A stretch of 64,000 nt of DNA. It comes from Thauera linaloolentis 47Lol = DSM 12138 (GTDB lineage Bacteria; Pseudomonadota; Gammaproteobacteria; Burkholderiales; Rhodocyclaceae). The notes under the pieces were generated by a model that made no database searches, was not told the DNA's origin, and saw nothing but the letters and a program-made list of their open reading frames with translations. Made by a program: the position numbers and the translations under genes. This document shows, piece by piece, positions 21,930 to 32,691 of this stretch. Every line of letters starts with the position of its first letter. Within the stretch, counting starts at the first letter, position 1. Where the stretch lies: NCBI RefSeq assembly GCF_000310205.1, contig NZ_AMXE01000001.1:62001-126000 (forward strand). Direction: 5' to 3'.

Positions 21930-22319
21930 TCAGATACGGCGCTTTTTCGGCGGACGGCAGCCGTTGTGCGGGATGGGGGTGATGTCCGTGATGCTGGAAA
22001 TCTTGATCCCCAGCGCGTTCAGCGCGCGAACGGAAGACTCGCGCCCCGGGCCAGGCCCTTTGATGCGCACTTCCAGATTCTTGATGCCGCACTCTTGTGC
22101 GACCTTGCCGGCAGCCTCGGCGGCAACCTGCGCAGCGAACGGCGTGCTCTTGCGCGAGCCCTTGAAGCCTGCGCCACCCGAGGTCGCCCACGACAGCGCA
22201 TTACCCTGACGGTCGGTGATGGTGATGATCGTATTGTTGAAGCTCGCGTGAATGTGGGCGATACCCTCGGCCACATTCTTCTTGACCTTCTTACGAACCT
22301 TCGTTCCAGTCTTAGCCAT
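21930..22319 (-). CDS. rpsK: 30S ribosomal protein S11
   Basis: This 129-residue S11 has the basic N-terminus [14 protein letters not shown] and the conserved core [19 protein letters not shown] and [14 protein letters not shown], and it ends with [12 protein letters not shown]. It lies on the small-subunit platform near the mRNA exit. It sits between rpsM and rpsD with gaps of 12 and 14 bases, as expected for the alpha operon. Confidence 0.98.
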   Translation of the reverse strand: MAKTGTKVRKKVKKNVAEGIAHIHASFNNTIITITDRQGNALSWATSGGAGFKGSRKSTPFAAQVAAEAAGKVAQECGIKNLEVRIKGPGPGRESSVRALNALGIKISSITDITPIPHNGCRPPKKRRI

Positions 22320-22331
22320 TATCGGTTCCTA

Positions 22332-22694
22332 TTACTTCTTGCCGGCGATCGCCTTGCGGGGACCTTTGCGGGTGCGCGCATTGGTGCGCGTGCGCTGCCC
22401 CCGCAGCGGCAGACCACGACGATGGCGCACGCCGCGATAGCAGCCAAGGTCCATCAGTCGCTTGATGTTCATCGTCACTTCACGGCGCAGGTCGCCCTCG
22501 ACCACGAAGCGACCCACTTCGTCACGAAGCTTTTCCATGTCCGACTCGGTCAGATCCTTGATCTTGGTCGAGCGAACAACGCCTGCAGCGTCGCAAATCT
22601 TCTGAGCACGCGTACGGCCGATCCCAAAGATTGCGGTCAACGCGATCTCGGCGTGCTTGTGATTGGGAATGTTTACCCCAGCAATACGGGCCAT
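22332..22694 (-). CDS. rpsM: 30S ribosomal protein S13
   Basis: This 120-residue S13 starts [20 protein letters not shown] and has the conserved [19 protein letters not shown] with a basic C-terminal tail that reaches the P-site tRNA. It lies in the small-subunit head and contacts the large subunit. It is the first gene of the alpha operon and is preceded by rpmJ after a 53-base gap, a place where an alpha-operon leader could lie. Confidence 0.98.
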   Translation of the reverse strand: MARIAGVNIPNHKHAEIALTAIFGIGRTRAQKICDAAGVVRSTKIKDLTESDMEKLRDEVGRFVVEGDLRREVTMNIKRLMDLGCYRGVRHRRGLPLRGQRTRTNARTRKGPRKAIAGKK

Positions 22695-22747
22695 CCGTCT
22701 ACCCCAAAACGCTAAACATTAAATTTTAATACCTAGAGTCGACTTAA

Positions 22748-22861
22748 TCAACCCTGGCGCTGCTTGTGCCGCGGATCGGTGCAGATGACGCGCACGACAC
22801 CTTTGCGGCGGATGATCTTGCAATTGCGGCAAAGCCGCTTTACTGACGCCTGGACTCGCAT
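22748..22861 (-). CDS. rpmJ: 50S ribosomal protein L36
   Basis: This is a 37-residue gene. The protein reads [20 protein letters not shown] and then [17 protein letters not shown]. Cys 11, Cys 14, Cys 27 and His 32 form the zinc site of the C+ type of L36. It lies between infA and rpsM, the normal place, with a 24-base gap to infA. It is the last protein of the spc operon in the E. coli order. Confidence 0.96.
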   Translation of the reverse strand: MRVQASVKRLCRNCKIIRRKGVVRVICTDPRHKQRQG

Positions 22862-22885
22862 GTTCCTGCTCCTGTTTCTCTATTC

Positions 22886-23104
22886 TCACTTGGTCCGGAA
22901 GACGATCCGGCCCTTTGTCAGGTCGTAAGGGGTGAGCTGCACCGTAACCTTGTCACCCGGAAGGATGCGGATGTAGTGCATCCGCATCTTGCCGGAGATG
23001 TGGCCGAGAACCATGTGTCCATTCTCGAGCCTGACGCGAAACGTTGCGTTGGGGAGGTTTTCCGTGACCTCGCCCTGCATCTCGATGACATCTTCCTTCG
23101 TCAT
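22886..23104 (-). CDS. infA: Translation initiation factor IF-1
   Basis: This 72-residue OB-fold protein ([20 protein letters not shown], then [21 protein letters not shown]) blocks the A site during initiation. Placement between secY and rpmJ is typical of betaproteobacteria, where infA is inside the spc cluster; in E. coli it is elsewhere. It starts four bases from the secY stop. Many relatives have a second infA copy elsewhere; none is in this window. Confidence 0.97.
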   Translation of the reverse strand: MTKEDVIEMQGEVTENLPNATFRVRLENGHMVLGHISGKMRMHYIRILPGDKVTVQLTPYDLTKGRIVFRTK

Positions 23105-23107
23105 GTC

Positions 23108-24433
23108 TTACTTGGTCGGGAAACCCGCCCCTTTGAAGTTCGCCTTCTTCAGCAGACTCTCGTACTGGTGCGACATCACCGCTGCCTGAACCTGGGCCAT
23201 GAAGTCCATCGTGACCACCACGATGATCAGCAGCGAGGTGCCGCCAAAATAGAACGGAACGTTCCACTTCAGGATCAGGAACTCAGGCAACAGGCAGACC
23301 AGGGTGATATACACCGCGCCAGCCAGCGTCAGCCGCATGAGAATCTTGTCTATGTAACGCGCGGTCTGATCACCCGGCCGGATACCCGGAACGAACGCAC
23401 CGCTCTTTTTCAGGTTGTCTGCCGTCTCCCGCGCATTGAATACCAACGCGGTATAGAAAAAGCAGAAGAACACGATCGCCAGCGCATACAGCATCACGTA
23501 GATCGGCTGGCCAGGCGACAGCGTGGACGACAGATCACGCAGCCAGTACATCCCTTCCGACGAACCGAACCACTGCCCCAACGTTGCCGGGAAGAGGATG
23601 ATGCTCGACGCGAAGATCGGCGGAATCACCCCCGACATGTTCAGCTTCAGAGGCAGGTGGGAACTTTGCCCGCCATATACCTTGTTGCCGACCTGACGCT
23701 TGGCGTAATTGACCAGGATCTTCCGCTGCCCCCGCTCGACGAACACCACGAAGCCGGTGACGAGAACCACCAGAACGCAGATGAAGAGCGCCGTGAAGGG
23801 ATGCATCGACCCCGTACGCACCAACTCGAACAAACCGCCGATCGCACTGGGCAAGCCCGCGACGATACCGGCGAAGATAATGATCGAGATACCGTTACCG
23901 ATTCCGCGCTCCGTGATCTGCTCCCCCAGCCACATCAGGAACATGGTTCCGGTGACAAGTGTTGCAACGGTCACGAAACGGAACATCAGCCCCGGATCGA
24001 GCACCAGCCCCGGCTGCCCCTCGAGCGCGATCGCCATACCCAGCGACTGCGCAAAAGCGAGCACGAGCGTGCCGTAACGCGTGTACTGGGTGATCTTCCT
24101 GCGCCCGGCCTCGCCTTCTTTCTTGAGTGCCTCCAGAGTCGGCACCGCGACGGTCATCAACTGCATGATGATCGAAGCCGAAATGTAGGGCATGATACCC
24201 AGCGCGAAGATCGTGAAGCGCGAGAGCGCCCCACCCGAAAACAGGTTGAAGACGCCGAGGATACCGCCCGCCTGTGACTGGAACAGCTCAGCCAGTTGGT
24301 CCGGGTCGATGCCCGGGACGGGAATGTGCGCACCCAGTCGATAAACGATCAAAGCGCCAAGCAGGAACAGCAGGCGACGCTTGAGGTCGCCGAACCGCCC
24401 TGGATTGCCCAGCGTGGCAGAAGGATTAGCCAC
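23108..24433 (-). CDS. secY: Protein translocase subunit SecY
   Basis: This 441-residue ten-helix channel of the Sec translocon works with SecE and SecG in the inner membrane. The sequence has the plug-region start ([15 protein letters not shown]), the TM2 signature [26 protein letters not shown], and the cytosolic SecA/ribosome loop with [15 protein letters not shown]. The partner gene secE is not in the window, although it is normally next to tuf. It lies between rplO and infA as in other betaproteobacteria. Confidence 0.98.
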   Translation of the reverse strand: MANPSATLGNPGRFGDLKRRLLFLLGALIVYRLGAHIPVPGIDPDQLAELFQSQAGGILGVFNLFSGGALSRFTIFALGIMPYISASIIMQLMTVAVPTLEALKKEGEAGRRKITQYTRYGTLVLAFAQSLGMAIALEGQPGLVLDPGLMFRFVTVATLVTGTMFLMWLGEQITERGIGNGISIIIFAGIVAGLPSAIGGLFELVRTGSMHPFTALFICVLVVLVTGFVVFVERGQRKILVNYAKRQVGNKVYGGQSSHLPLKLNMSGVIPPIFASSIILFPATLGQWFGSSEGMYWLRDLSSTLSPGQPIYVMLYALAIVFFCFFYTALVFNARETADNLKKSGAFVPGIRPGDQTARYIDKILMRLTLAGAVYITLVCLLPEFLILKWNVPFYFGGTSLLIIVVVTMDFMAQVQAAVMSHQYESLLKKANFKGAGFPTK

Positions 24434-24447
24434 AGCCCGTCCCTTTA

Positions 24448-24885
24448 TTACTCAGCCGAAACGGAACCGCCGGCAGCTTCGATCGCTGCCTTGGCACCCT
24501 TGGTGGCCCCGATGCCGCGAAGCACGACCTTGCGGCCGATTTCGCCCGACAGCACCACCTTGGCGGACAGTGCATCGCTCGGAACCACGCCTGCCTGCTT
24601 CAGCGTCAGCAGATCGATCTCTTCGATCGGAACCACCGACAATTCGGACAGGCGCACCTCGACGTTGCGGGCACGCGTCAGCGACACGAAGCCACGCTTC
24701 GGCAAGCGGCGCTGCAAGGGCATCTGACCGCCCTCGAAACCGGTCTTGTGGAAACCGCCCGCACGCGACTTCTGGCCCTTGTGGCCGCGGCCGCAGGTCT
24801 TGCCCAGACCACTGCCCATGCCACGACCCACGCGCCTGGCAGCGCTCTTGGAGCCGGCACCCGGCTTGATGTTATTCAGGCGCAT
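24448..24885 (-). CDS. rplO: 50S ribosomal protein L15
   Basis: This 145-residue L15 starts [20 protein letters not shown], and has the Gly-rich, basic N-terminal extension ([22 protein letters not shown]) that threads into 23S rRNA. ATG 24885 is the family start; an upstream in-frame GTG would add four residues and overlap rpmD. It lies one base after the rpmD stop, so it is translationally coupled. Confidence 0.98.
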   Translation of the reverse strand: MRLNNIKPGAGSKSAARRVGRGMGSGLGKTCGRGHKGQKSRAGGFHKTGFEGGQMPLQRRLPKRGFVSLTRARNVEVRLSELSVVPIEEIDLLTLKQAGVVPSDALSAKVVLSGEIGRKVVLRGIGATKGAKAAIEAAGGSVSAE

Positions 24886-24886
24886 A

Positions 24887-25069
24887 TCAACCCTCACGCT
24901 TGAGCAGGTAGGACACCTTGTTGATCATGCCGCGCACTTCGGGCGTATCTGCCAGCTCAACCGTGTGATTGAGGCGGCGCAGACCCAGCCCGCGAACCGT
25001 TGCGCGGTGCGACTGTTTGGTGCCGATCACGCTCTTGACGAGCGTCACCTTGATTTTCTTGTCCGACAT
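24887..25069 (-). CDS. rpmD: 50S ribosomal protein L30
   Basis: This 60-residue L30 has [20 protein letters not shown] and the conserved [23 protein letters not shown], split by VR. It lies between rpsE and rplO in the spc operon. ATG 25069 was chosen over the GTG just upstream. Its start is four bases from the rpsE stop. Confidence 0.97.
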   Translation of the reverse strand: MSDKKIKVTLVKSVIGTKQSHRATVRGLGLRRLNHTVELADTPEVRGMINKVSYLLKREG

Positions 25070-25072
25070 CAC

Positions 25073-25597
25073 TTACCCCAGGATCTCTTCGACGGTCTTG
25101 CCGCGCTTGGCTGCAATTTCCGCCGGAGTGTTGATCGCCATCAGGCCGTTGATGGTGGCACGCACGACGTTGTAAGGATTGGCGGAGCCAATGCACTTGC
25201 AGATGACGTCGGTGACACCCATCACCTCGAACACGGCACGCATCGGGCCGCCGGCGATGATGCCGGTACCAGCCGGAGCGGGCTGCATCAGCACCGAAGC
25301 GGCGCCATGCTTGCCAATCACGGTGTGCTGCAGGGTGCCGTTCTTGAGCGAGACCTTGCGCAACTTGCGGCGCGCTTCGTCCATCGCCTTTTGAACCGCA
25401 ACCGGCACTTCACGCGACTTGCCCTTGCCCATCCCGATAGCACCGTCGCCGTCACCGACCACGGTCAATGCTGCAAAACCGAGAATCCGGCCGCCCTTGA
25501 CGACCTTGGTCACGCGATTGATCGCGACCATCTTCTCCCGCAGGCCGTCATCGCGCTCGTCGGAGGCTTGCGCACGTTTGGTTTGCTGCTTAGCCAT
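25073..25597 (-). CDS. rpsE: 30S ribosomal protein S5
   Basis: This 174-residue S5 has the double-stranded RNA-binding domain ([20 protein letters not shown]) and the C-terminal domain with [20 protein letters not shown], and helps accuracy at the decoding site. The N-terminal basic stretch [16 protein letters not shown] is typical of betaproteobacteria. The start is 12 bases after the rplR stop. Confidence 0.98.
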   Translation of the reverse strand: MAKQQTKRAQASDERDDGLREKMVAINRVTKVVKGGRILGFAALTVVGDGDGAIGMGKGKSREVPVAVQKAMDEARRKLRKVSLKNGTLQHTVIGKHGAASVLMQPAPAGTGIIAGGPMRAVFEVMGVTDVICKCIGSANPYNVVRATINGLMAINTPAEIAAKRGKTVEEILG

Positions 25598-25609
25598 TCG
25601 ATTCCTCGC

Positions 25610-25963
25610 TTAGAACTTGAGGCCGCCTTCGCGGGCGGCCTCGGCCAGCGCCTTGACGCGGCCGTGATACAGGAAGCCCGAGCGGTCGAATGCGACCTGC
25701 TCGACGCCAGCAGCCTTTGCACGCTCGGCAATCAGCTTGCCGACGAGTTCTGCGGCAGCCTTGTTGCCGCCGTTCGGCACCTGGGCACGAACGTCGGCCT
25801 CGACCGTCGAAGCGGCAGCGAGCACCTTCGAGCCGCAGCCCGAAATGACCTGGGCATAGATGTGGCAGTTGGACCGGAACACCGCGAGGCGAACCGCCTT
25901 GAGCTCCGCGAGTTTGGCGCGAGTTTTGCGCGCACGGCGAAGACGAGTTTCTTTCTTGTTCAT
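25610..25963 (-). CDS. rplR: 50S ribosomal protein L18
   Basis: This 117-residue L18 carries 5S rRNA into the large subunit. It starts [21 protein letters not shown] and ends with [26 protein letters not shown] (written in two parts), the standard 5S-binding C-terminus. It lies between rplF and rpsE, with 11 and 12 bases to its neighbours. Confidence 0.98.
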   Translation of the reverse strand: MNKKETRLRRARKTRAKLAELKAVRLAVFRSNCHIYAQVISGCGSKVLAAASTVEADVRAQVPNGGNKAAAELVGKLIAERAKAAGVEQVAFDRSGFLYHGRVKALAEAAREGGLKF

Positions 25964-25974
25964 GACGAACCGCC

Positions 25975-26508
25975 TTACTTCTTCTTGGTTTCCTTGAGCA
26001 CCACCACTTCATCCGCATAGCGGACGCCCTTGCCCTTGTAGGGTTCGGGAGCGCGGTAGGCCCTCACCTCGGCCGCGACCTGGCCAACCTGCTGCTTGTC
26101 GACACCCTTGATCAGGATCTCGGTCTGCGTCGGCGTTTCGACCTTCACCCCTGCCGGCATCTGATGCACGACGGGATGCGAAAAACCGAGCGACAGATTG
26201 AGCTTGTCGCCTTGAGCCTGCGCACGGTAGCCCACGCCAACCAGGGTGAGCTTGCGCTCGAAGCCCTTGGTCACGCCAGTCACCATGTTATTCACCAGCG
26301 CGCGCACGGTACCCGACATCGCTCGCGAGTTCACGACGCCATCGAGTGCCTTGCAGACGATTGCATCGCCTTCGCGCTCAACGCTGACCTGACCCGTAAG
26401 CGGCTGGCGCAGCGTGCCCAGCGGCCCTTTGACGGCGATTTCGGCATCGGAGATAACAACTTCGACACCACTCGGAATCGCCACCGGATTCTTAGCTACA
26501 CGAGACAT
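25975..26508 (-). CDS. rplF: 50S ribosomal protein L6
   Basis: This 177-residue L6 has two repeated domains. It begins [20 protein letters not shown] and ends with the conserved [20 protein letters not shown] followed by a Lys-rich tail. It lies near the factor-binding site of the large subunit. It sits between rpsH and rplR in spc order. Confidence 0.98.
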   Translation of the reverse strand: MSRVAKNPVAIPSGVEVVISDAEIAVKGPLGTLRQPLTGQVSVEREGDAIVCKALDGVVNSRAMSGTVRALVNNMVTGVTKGFERKLTLVGVGYRAQAQGDKLNLSLGFSHPVVHQMPAGVKVETPTQTEILIKGVDKQQVGQVAAEVRAYRAPEPYKGKGVRYADEVVVLKETKKK

Positions 26509-26519
26509 GGCATCTCCCC

Positions 26520-26915
26520 TTAAGCGACCAGGCAGATGACTTCGCCGCCAACGCGATTGGCACGCGCACTGCGGTCGGTCATCACACCACGCGGCGTGGA
26601 GACGATCGCGACACCGAGGCCGTTCATCACGCGCGGCAGATCGTCGCTACCCTTGTAGATACGAAGCCCGGGGCGGCTCACACGCTCGATGCGCTCGATA
26701 ACCGGACGGCCCGCGTAGTACTTCAGCGTCACATCCAGCTTTGCCTTGCCAGCTTCGTCACTGACGGCGAAGCCGTCGATATAACCTTCGTCCTGCAGCA
26801 CTTTCGCGATCGCGACCTTCAGCTTCGACGAGGGCATCGACACCGATGCCTTCTGGGCCTGCTGGCCATTGCGGATGCGCGTCAGCATGTCGGCGATGGG
26901 ATCGGACATACTCAT
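26520..26915 (-). CDS. rpsH: 30S ribosomal protein S8
   Basis: This 131-residue S8 starts [18 protein letters not shown], matching the E. coli start, and ends with [20 protein letters not shown] lies nine bases before the first ATG. In E. coli S8 represses the spc operon by binding near rplE; the same target was not traced here. It lies between rpsN and rplF. Confidence 0.98.
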   Translation of the reverse strand: MSMSDPIADMLTRIRNGQQAQKASVSMPSSKLKVAIAKVLQDEGYIDGFAVSDEAGKAKLDVTLKYYAGRPVIERIERVSRPGLRIYKGSDDLPRVMNGLGVAIVSTPRGVMTDRSARANRVGGEVICLVA

Positions 26916-26928
26916 CTTCGAATTCTCC

Positions 26929-27234
26929 TTACCAGCTCGCCTTGGTCATACCAGGCACTTCGCCGCGGAAAGCGATCTCGCGCAGCTTGTTGCGGCACAG
27001 ACCGAACTTGCGGAACACACCACGCGGACGACCGGTCAGGGCGCAACGGTTGCGCTGACGCGTCGGGTTGGCATTGCGCGGCAGCTGCTGCAGCGCAAGA
27101 CGGGCCGTCATGCGTTCTTCTTCGGACAACTTGGTGTCTTCGATTTGCGCAACCAGTGCGGCGCGCTTGGCAGCAAACTTTGCCACCAGCTTCGCACGCT
27201 TGGCTTCGCGATTGATCAGAGCGAGTTTCGCCAT
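26929..27234 (-). CDS. rpsN: 30S ribosomal protein S14, zinc-free type
   Basis: This 101-residue long-form S14 starts [19 protein letters not shown] and ends with [20 protein letters not shown] and PGMTKASW. It lacks the CxxC pairs of the short zinc form. The frame is open upstream, but ATG 27234 is the family start and follows rplE by seven bases. Confidence 0.97.
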   Translation of the reverse strand: MAKLALINREAKRAKLVAKFAAKRAALVAQIEDTKLSEEERMTARLALQQLPRNANPTRQRNRCALTGRPRGVFRKFGLCRNKLREIAFRGEVPGMTKASW

Positions 27235-27241
27235 ATCACCC

Positions 27242-27781
27242 TCAATTCTTGAACGGGAACTTGAACGCACCCAGAAGCGCACGCGCCTCTTCGTCCGTCT
27301 TCGCCGTCGTCGTGATGCTGATGTTCATCCCGCGCAGAGCATCGATCTTGTCGTACTCGATTTCCGGGAAGATGATCTGTTCCTTGACACCGAGGTTGTA
27401 GTTGCCACGGCCGTCGAAACCCTTCGCCCCAATACCGCGGAAGTCGCGAACGCGCGGCAGCGCGATCGTCACCAGGCGATCCAGGAATTCGAACATGCGC
27501 GGACCGCGCAGCGTCACCATGCAGCCGATCGGATAACCATCGCGGATCTTGAAGCCAGCGATCGACTTGCGCGCCTTGGTGGCGACCGGCTTCTGGCCGG
27601 CGATCTTGGTCATGTCGCCGATGGCGTGTTCGAGAATCTTCTTGTCGCCGACAGCCTCACCGACACCCATGTTCAGGGTGATCTTGGTGATGCGGGGCAC
27701 TTCCATCACGGACTTGTAGCCGAACTGCTTCTGCAGAGCCGGAGCCACCTCATCCTTGTAAACCTGTTGCAAGCGAGCCAT
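27242..27781 (-). CDS. rplE: 50S ribosomal protein L5
   Basis: This 179-residue L5 contacts 5S rRNA and P-site tRNA. The start [16 protein letters not shown] at ATG 27781 has AAGGAG at good spacing; a GTG two codons upstream is also open but not favoured. The core [16 protein letters not shown] and the [21 protein letters not shown]-terminus are standard. It follows rplX by nine bases. Confidence 0.98.
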   Translation of the reverse strand: MARLQQVYKDEVAPALQKQFGYKSVMEVPRITKITLNMGVGEAVGDKKILEHAIGDMTKIAGQKPVATKARKSIAGFKIRDGYPIGCMVTLRGPRMFEFLDRLVTIALPRVRDFRGIGAKGFDGRGNYNLGVKEQIIFPEIEYDKIDALRGMNISITTTAKTDEEARALLGAFKFPFKN

Positions 27782-27790
27782 CGTCACTCC

Positions 27791-28108
27791 TTAGGCGTTC
27801 ACCAGCTCGCCGTTCGACTTGAAGAAACGGACCTTGCGGCCGTCCTCAAGCGTCTTGATCCCGATGCGATCACCCTTCTGGGTGGCGGGATTGAACAGCG
27901 CGACGTTCGAAACATGGATCGGCATCTCTTTCTCGACGATGCCACCCACTTCACCCTTCAGCGGATTCGGGCGCACATGCTTCTTGACCCGATTCACACC
28001 CTCGACCACGACGCGCTCGTCATCGACGCGGCGCAGCACGGTGCCGCGACGGCCGCGATCCTTGCCCGTCAGCACCACCACTTCATCACCCTTGCGGATC
28101 TTGTTCAT
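27791..28108 (-). CDS. rplX: 50S ribosomal protein L24
   Basis: This 105-residue L24 is an assembly initiator. It has the KOW motif near the start ([20 protein letters not shown]) and [18 protein letters not shown] in the middle. It lies between rplN and rplE with small gaps, in spc order. Confidence 0.98.
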   Translation of the reverse strand: MNKIRKGDEVVVLTGKDRGRRGTVLRRVDDERVVVEGVNRVKKHVRPNPLKGEVGGIVEKEMPIHVSNVALFNPATQKGDRIGIKTLEDGRKVRFFKSNGELVNA

Positions 28109-28119
28109 CTAGCGACTCC

Positions 28120-28488
<369 letters not shown>

Positions 28489-28580
28489 GAAAATATCTCC
28501 AACTTATCCCGCGTTCGCGGACAGTCTTGGAACCCGTCAGGGTAGGATGCCCCGAGCGAGCCCCGGAGCAAAGAGGCAAA

Positions 28581-28609
28581 AGTATAACAGCTTGACACCC
28601 AGGCGCCAA
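28581..28609 (-). promoter_or_regulatory. Candidate spc-operon promoter inside an inverted repeat
   Basis: On the minus strand TTGGCG (28604-28609) and TATACT (28581-28586) are separated by 17 bases, 92 bases before the rplN start. It lies in the 152-base rpsQ-rplN gap, the S10/spc boundary of E. coli. The same DNA carries the inverted repeat AACAGCTTG/CAAGCTGTT (28586-28594 and 28607-28615). Confidence 0.6.
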
Positions 28610-28622
28610 GCTGTTTTTTTAT
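28586..28622 (+). terminator. Plus-strand terminator-shaped hairpin at the S10/spc junction
   Basis: The plus strand shows AACAGCTTG, a 12-base loop, CAAGCTGTT and then a T-run to about base 28620. No plus-strand gene is present here, so it may block antisense transcription of the ribosomal operon. It overlaps the minus-strand promoter candidate. Confidence 0.45.
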
Positions 28623-28640
28623 CTGCTACTTACTCGCTAC

Positions 28641-28910
28641 TTAGATGACACGCGCCTTCTCGAGCACCTTGGCAACTCGCCAGGTCTTGGTGCGCGAGAT
28701 CGGACGGCACTCCTCGATCTCGACCAGATCTCCCGCCGTTGCCGAACCATCTTCGACATGAGCGTGATACTTGGCGGAACGCGTGATGATCTTGCCGTAG
28801 AGCGGGTGCTTGACCCGGCTTTCGACGAGAACCGTCACCGTCTTCTGCATCTTGTCGCTCACCACACGCCCAACCAGCGCGCGACGAACCTTCTGAACTT
28901 GCTCGCTCAT
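28641..28910 (-). CDS. rpsQ: 30S ribosomal protein S17
   Basis: This 89-residue OB-fold primary 16S rRNA binder has [20 protein letters not shown], then [20 protein letters not shown] and [20 protein letters not shown]. Its ATG overlaps the rpmC stop (ATGA), so it is coupled. It is the last gene of the S10 part. Confidence 0.98.
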   Translation of the reverse strand: MSEQVQKVRRALVGRVVSDKMQKTVTVLVESRVKHPLYGKIITRSAKYHAHVEDGSATAGDLVEIEECRPISRTKTWRVAKVLEKARVI

Positions 28911-29101
28911 TGCTGACCCGCCTTTTCGCGCAGGATGGTACGAACGCGTGCGATGTCGCGACGGACCTTCCCAATCTGACTCGTATTGCCCAACTGCTGT
29001 GTCGCATGCTGCATGCGCAGCGAGAACTGCGCCTTCAGCAAATCGACAAGCTCCGTGTTCAACTCATCAGCGCTCTTGGCGCGGAGTTCACTCGCTTTCA
29101 T
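28907..29101 (-). CDS. rpmC: 50S ribosomal protein L29
   Basis: This 64-residue helical hairpin protein lies near the tunnel exit, where trigger factor and SRP dock. It starts [20 protein letters not shown] and has [20 protein letters not shown] in the second helix. ATG 29101 is the family start; the TTG two codons earlier overlaps the rplP stop. It lies between rplP and rpsQ. Confidence 0.97.
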   Translation of the reverse strand: MKASELRAKSADELNTELVDLLKAQFSLRMQHATQQLGNTSQIGKVRRDIARVRTILREKAGQQ

Positions 29102-29103
29102 GC

Positions 29104-29520
29104 TCAAGCCCCCACCATGCGAGTCACGAAAACAGTCTCGATCGGAAGCTTGGCGGCGGCGAGCCGGAATGCTTCACGGGCGAGCGCTTCGTCCACGCCA
29201 TCCATTTCATACAGCACCTTACCGGGCTGGATCTCGGCAACCCAGTACTCCGGGTTGCCCTTGCCGTTACCCATACGGACTTCGGCAGGCTTCCGCGAAA
29301 TCGGCTTGTCCGGGAAGATGCGAATCCAGATACGGCCACCGCGCTTGATGTGGCGCGTCATCGCACGACGCGCAGATTCGATCTGGCGCGCCGTCAGACG
29401 GCCGCGGCCAACCGCCTTGAGACCGTATTCACCGAAGGACACTTTCGCGCCACGGGTAGCGATACCCGTGTTGCGGCCCTTCTGCTCCTTGCGATACTTC
29501 CTTCTAGTCGGCTGCAGCAT
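29104..29520 (-). CDS. rplP: 50S ribosomal protein L16
   Basis: This 138-residue L16 starts [19 protein letters not shown], with an adjacent ATG one codon upstream as an alternative. It has [20 protein letters not shown] and [20 protein letters not shown] and lies at the A-site finger of the large subunit. It overlaps the rpsC stop, so is translationally coupled. Confidence 0.98.
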   Translation of the reverse strand: MLQPTRRKYRKEQKGRNTGIATRGAKVSFGEYGLKAVGRGRLTARQIESARRAMTRHIKRGGRIWIRIFPDKPISRKPAEVRMGNGKGNPEYWVAEIQPGKVLYEMDGVDEALAREAFRLAAAKLPIETVFVTRMVGA

Positions 29521-30290
29521 CATTCACCCCTGCTTTCTTCTTGCCGGCCTTCGCCACGGCGGGCGGGACGACGACCCGGACGGCCTTCGCCGTCACGCGG
29601 GGCGCCACGGCGGCCACGGCGGTTGTCGGCTTCCGGTTCGGCGGCGACCGGCTGTTCATTGCGGCCCAGCATCTCGCCCTTGAACACCCACACCTTGATG
29701 CCGATGATGCCGTAGGTGGTCTTCGCTTCCGAGACACCGTAGTCGATGTTGGCGCGCAGGGTGTGCAGCGGCACGCGACCTTCGCGATACCACTCGGTAC
29801 GGGCGATTTCAGCCCCGTTCAAACGCCCCGAGCTCATGATCTTGATGCCCTGGGCGCCGAGACGCATCGCGTTCTGCATCGCACGCTTCATTGCGCGACG
29901 GAACATGATGCGCTTCTCGAGCTGCTGCGCGATCGAGTCGGCAATCAGCTTGGCGTCGATTTCCGGCTTGCGCACTTCCTCGATGTTGACGTGGACCGGC
30001 ACACCGACGATCTTCTGCAGATCGCGCTTCAGTGCCTCGATGTCTTCACCTTTCTTGCCGATCACGACACCCGGACGGGCGCTGTACAAAGTGACGCGGG
30101 CGTTCTTGGCCGGGCGCTCGATGATGACGCGGCCAACCGACGCGTGCGACAGACGCTTCTTCAGGTACTCACGAACCTTCAGGTCCTCGTGCAGCATGCC
30201 TGCATAGTCGCGGCTGGAAGCGAACCAGCGCGAACCCCAGTCACGCGTGACGGCGAGGCGGAAGCCAGTGGGATTGATTTTCTGACCCAT
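29520..30290 (-). CDS. rpsC: 30S ribosomal protein S3 with an extended tail
   Basis: This 256-residue S3 has the KH domain (about residues 39-107, [20 protein letters not shown]) and the C-terminal domain with [20 protein letters not shown]. It forms part of the mRNA entry channel. E. coli S3 is about 233 residues; the extra length here is a Gly/Arg/Glu-rich disordered tail from about residue 213. It lies between rplV and rplP. Confidence 0.98.
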   Translation of the reverse strand: MGQKINPTGFRLAVTRDWGSRWFASSRDYAGMLHEDLKVREYLKKRLSHASVGRVIIERPAKNARVTLYSARPGVVIGKKGEDIEALKRDLQKIVGVPVHVNIEEVRKPEIDAKLIADSIAQQLEKRIMFRRAMKRAMQNAMRLGAQGIKIMSSGRLNGAEIARTEWYREGRVPLHTLRANIDYGVSEAKTTYGIIGIKVWVFKGEMLGRNEQPVAAEPEADNRRGRRGAPRDGEGRPGRRPARRGEGRQEESRGE

Positions 30291-30299
30291 GATTACTCC

Positions 30300-30629
30300 T
30301 TACTCGCCGACGGTCACGTAGACGTGGCAGGTGGGCTTGAGGATGCGGTTGCCGCGACCCTTCGCACGCGCGGTGAAGCGCTTCAGCGTCATGCCTTCTT
30401 CCACGTGAATGGTCTTGACCTTCAGGACGTCGATGTCGGCGCCATCGTTGTGCTCGGCATTGGCAATGGCGGACTCGACCACCTTGCGGATGATCTTGGC
30501 ACCCTTCTTGGGTGAGAAAGCCAGGATGTTGAGCGCTTGCTCGACAGACTTGCCACGCACCAGGTCGGCGACCAAGCGGCCCTTCTGGGCCGACAGGCGT
30601 ACGCCACGGAGAATTGCTTTCGTTTCCAT
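30300..30629 (-). CDS. rplV: 50S ribosomal protein L22
   Basis: This 109-residue L22 has a long beta-hairpin that reaches the exit tunnel constriction. It starts [20 protein letters not shown] and ends with [22 protein letters not shown]. It lies between rpsS and rpsC with nine bases on each side. Confidence 0.98.
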   Translation of the reverse strand: METKAILRGVRLSAQKGRLVADLVRGKSVEQALNILAFSPKKGAKIIRKVVESAIANAEHNDGADIDVLKVKTIHVEEGMTLKRFTARAKGRGNRILKPTCHVYVTVGE

Positions 30630-30638
30630 GTCGTCCTC

Positions 30639-30914
30639 TTAGCGCTTGGCCTTCTTGCTGGCTGCGTGACCCTTGAAGGTACGCGTCAGCGCGAATTCAC
30701 CCAGCTTGTGGCCAACCATGTTCTCGGTCACGAACACCGGAATGTGCTGCTTGCCGTTATGAACGGCAATCGTCAGTCCGATGAAGTCGGGCAGAATCGT
30801 GGAGCGACGCGACCAAGTCTTGATCGGGCGCTTGTCGTTGCTGGTCCGTACCGCGTCGACCTTCTTCAGGAGGTGCGCGTCGATGAACGGGCCTTTCTTG
30901 ATAGAACGTGCCAT
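30639..30914 (-). CDS. rpsS: 30S ribosomal protein S19
   Basis: This 91-residue S19 of the small-subunit head starts [20 protein letters not shown] and has the conserved [20 protein letters not shown]. It follows rplB in S10 order and ends with a basic tail. Confidence 0.98.
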   Translation of the reverse strand: MARSIKKGPFIDAHLLKKVDAVRTSNDKRPIKTWSRRSTILPDFIGLTIAVHNGKQHIPVFVTENMVGHKLGEFALTRTFKGHAASKKAKR

Positions 30915-30924
30915 CTTTTACCCC

Positions 30925-31752
30925 TTAACGCTTGTGACGACGCTGCACGATCATGCTGTCGGTGCGCTTGTTGCTACGGGTGCGATAACCCTTCGCAGGC
31001 GTACCCCACGGGCTGACCGGCTCGCGAGCCTCTCCGGTACGGCCTTCGCCGCCACCATGCGGGTGATCCACCGGGTTCATCGCCACGCCGCGAACGGTGG
31101 GACGGATGCCACGCCAACGATTGGCGCCAGCCTTGCCGATCTTGCGCAGGCCATGCTCTCCATTGCCAACTTCGCCAATGGTGGCGCGGCACTCGACGTG
31201 CACACGACGAATTTCACCCGAACGCAGACGCAGCTGGGCGTAGGACCCTTCGCGCGCCAACAGCTGGACCGACGTACCCGCGGCACGGGCGATCTGGGCG
31301 CCCTTGCCCGGCGTCATCTCGATGCAGTGAATGGTCGAACCCACCGGAATGTTGCGGATCGGCAGGGCGTTGCCCGGCTTGATCGGAGCTTCGACACCGC
31401 TGATCAGTTGCTGGCCGACCTCGACGCCGCGCGGCGCGATGATGTAGCGGCGCTCGCCATCTGCGTAGCACAGCAATGCGATATGAGCCGAACGGTTCGG
31501 GTCATATTCGATGCGCTCGACCTTCGCGGGGATACCGTCCTTGTTGCGGCGGAAATCGACGAAGCGGTAGTGCTGCTTGTGACCGCCGCCTTGGTGGCGA
31601 ACGGTGATGCGGCCATTGTTGTTGCGGCCGGCATTCTTGCTCTGCTTCTCCACCAGGGAAGCAAGCGGGCGGCCCTTGTGCAGATCAGGATTGACCACCT
31701 TGACCTGGGCACGGCGGCCGGCCGAGGTAGGCTTGAGTTTTACGATTGCCAT
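30925..31752 (-). CDS. rplB: 50S ribosomal protein L2
   Basis: This 275-residue L2 is needed for peptidyl-transferase assembly. It starts [20 protein letters not shown] and has [19 protein letters not shown] and the C-terminal [20 protein letters not shown] with the key His. It lies between rplW and rpsS. Confidence 0.98.
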   Translation of the reverse strand: MAIVKLKPTSAGRRAQVKVVNPDLHKGRPLASLVEKQSKNAGRNNNGRITVRHQGGGHKQHYRFVDFRRNKDGIPAKVERIEYDPNRSAHIALLCYADGERRYIIAPRGVEVGQQLISGVEAPIKPGNALPIRNIPVGSTIHCIEMTPGKGAQIARAAGTSVQLLAREGSYAQLRLRSGEIRRVHVECRATIGEVGNGEHGLRKIGKAGANRWRGIRPTVRGVAMNPVDHPHGGGEGRTGEAREPVSPWGTPAKGYRTRSNKRTDSMIVQRRHKR

Positions 31753-31758
31753 GATCTA

Positions 31759-32064
31759 TTACTCCCCGGCCGCAAAATTGATTTCCTGGCCAGGCTTCAA
31801 GCAAACAAAAGCCTTCTTCCAGTCTTTGCGGCGCCCCATGGTCTTGCCGAAACGCTTGGCCTTGCCCTTGACGTTCAGAACCTGAACCGACTTGACCTCG
31901 ACCTTGAACAGCGCCTCGACAGCCGCCTTCACTTCAGGCTTGGTGGCATCGGAAGCAACCTTGAATACCACCTGCTCGTTCTTGTCGGCGACGAAAGTCG
32001 CCTTTTCGGAGATCTGCGGGGCGAGCAGCACCTGCAGCAGACGTTCCTGACTGATCGCGCTCAT
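31759..32064 (-). CDS. rplW: 50S ribosomal protein L23
   Basis: This 101-residue L23 of the tunnel exit is the docking site for trigger factor and SRP. It starts [20 protein letters not shown] and has [23 protein letters not shown] 32064 overlaps the rplD stop in ATGA; an upstream GTG is less likely. Confidence 0.98.
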   Translation of the reverse strand: MSAISQERLLQVLLAPQISEKATFVADKNEQVVFKVASDATKPEVKAAVEALFKVEVKSVQVLNVKGKAKRFGKTMGRRKDWKKAFVCLKPGQEINFAAGE

Positions 32065-32681
32065 TGCCACGCCTCCTCCATCTTCGCCAGCGCACCCTTG
32101 GTGACCAGCACCTTCGGGAAGCGCACCAGCGACACCGGATCCGCTTCGCTGACCGACAGCACCAGAACCTGGTGCAGGTTGCGCGAAGACAGGAACAGGT
32201 TCTCGTCGATTTCGTCGGTAATGACCAGGACGGAATCCAGGCCCATACCCTTCAGTTTCTGCGACAGCAGACGCGTCTTCGGCGCCTCGACACTGAAGCT
32301 GTCAACCACAGCCAGGCGGTCTTCACGCGCCAACTGCGACAGGATCGCGGCTACGCCCGCACGGTACATCTTGCGGTTGACCTTCTGGCTGAAGTTCTCG
32401 TCCGGCGTATTCGGGAAGATCTTGCCGCCCCCGCGCCACAGCGGGCTCGACGCCATACCGGCGCGGGCGTTGCCCGTACCCTTCTGGCGGAAAGGCTTGC
32501 GGGTCGACTTGGCGATCTCGGAACGACCTTTCTGCTTACGATTGCCCGAACGCGCATTGGCGAGATAGGCCGTCACGACCTGGTGCACCAGCGCTTCGTT
32601 GTAGTCACGGCCGAACAGCACATCCGACGCCTGCAGCGTCGACGCGGTCTGACCCTGATCATTCAAGAGTTTCAGTTCCAT
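32061..32681 (-). CDS. rplD: 50S ribosomal protein L4
   Basis: This 206-residue L4 has a long loop that lines the exit tunnel ([20 protein letters not shown] and [20 protein letters not shown]). In E. coli L4 represses the S10 operon by attenuation. ATG 32681 ([11 protein letters not shown]) is the family start; the frame is open further upstream into the rplC end but without support. It lies 10 bases after rplC. Confidence 0.98.
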   Translation of the reverse strand: MELKLLNDQGQTASTLQASDVLFGRDYNEALVHQVVTAYLANARSGNRKQKGRSEIAKSTRKPFRQKGTGNARAGMASSPLWRGGGKIFPNTPDENFSQKVNRKMYRAGVAAILSQLAREDRLAVVDSFSVEAPKTRLLSQKLKGMGLDSVLVITDEIDENLFLSSRNLHQVLVLSVSEADPVSLVRFPKVLVTKGALAKMEEAWQ

Positions 32682-32691
32682 TCCGCGCTCC

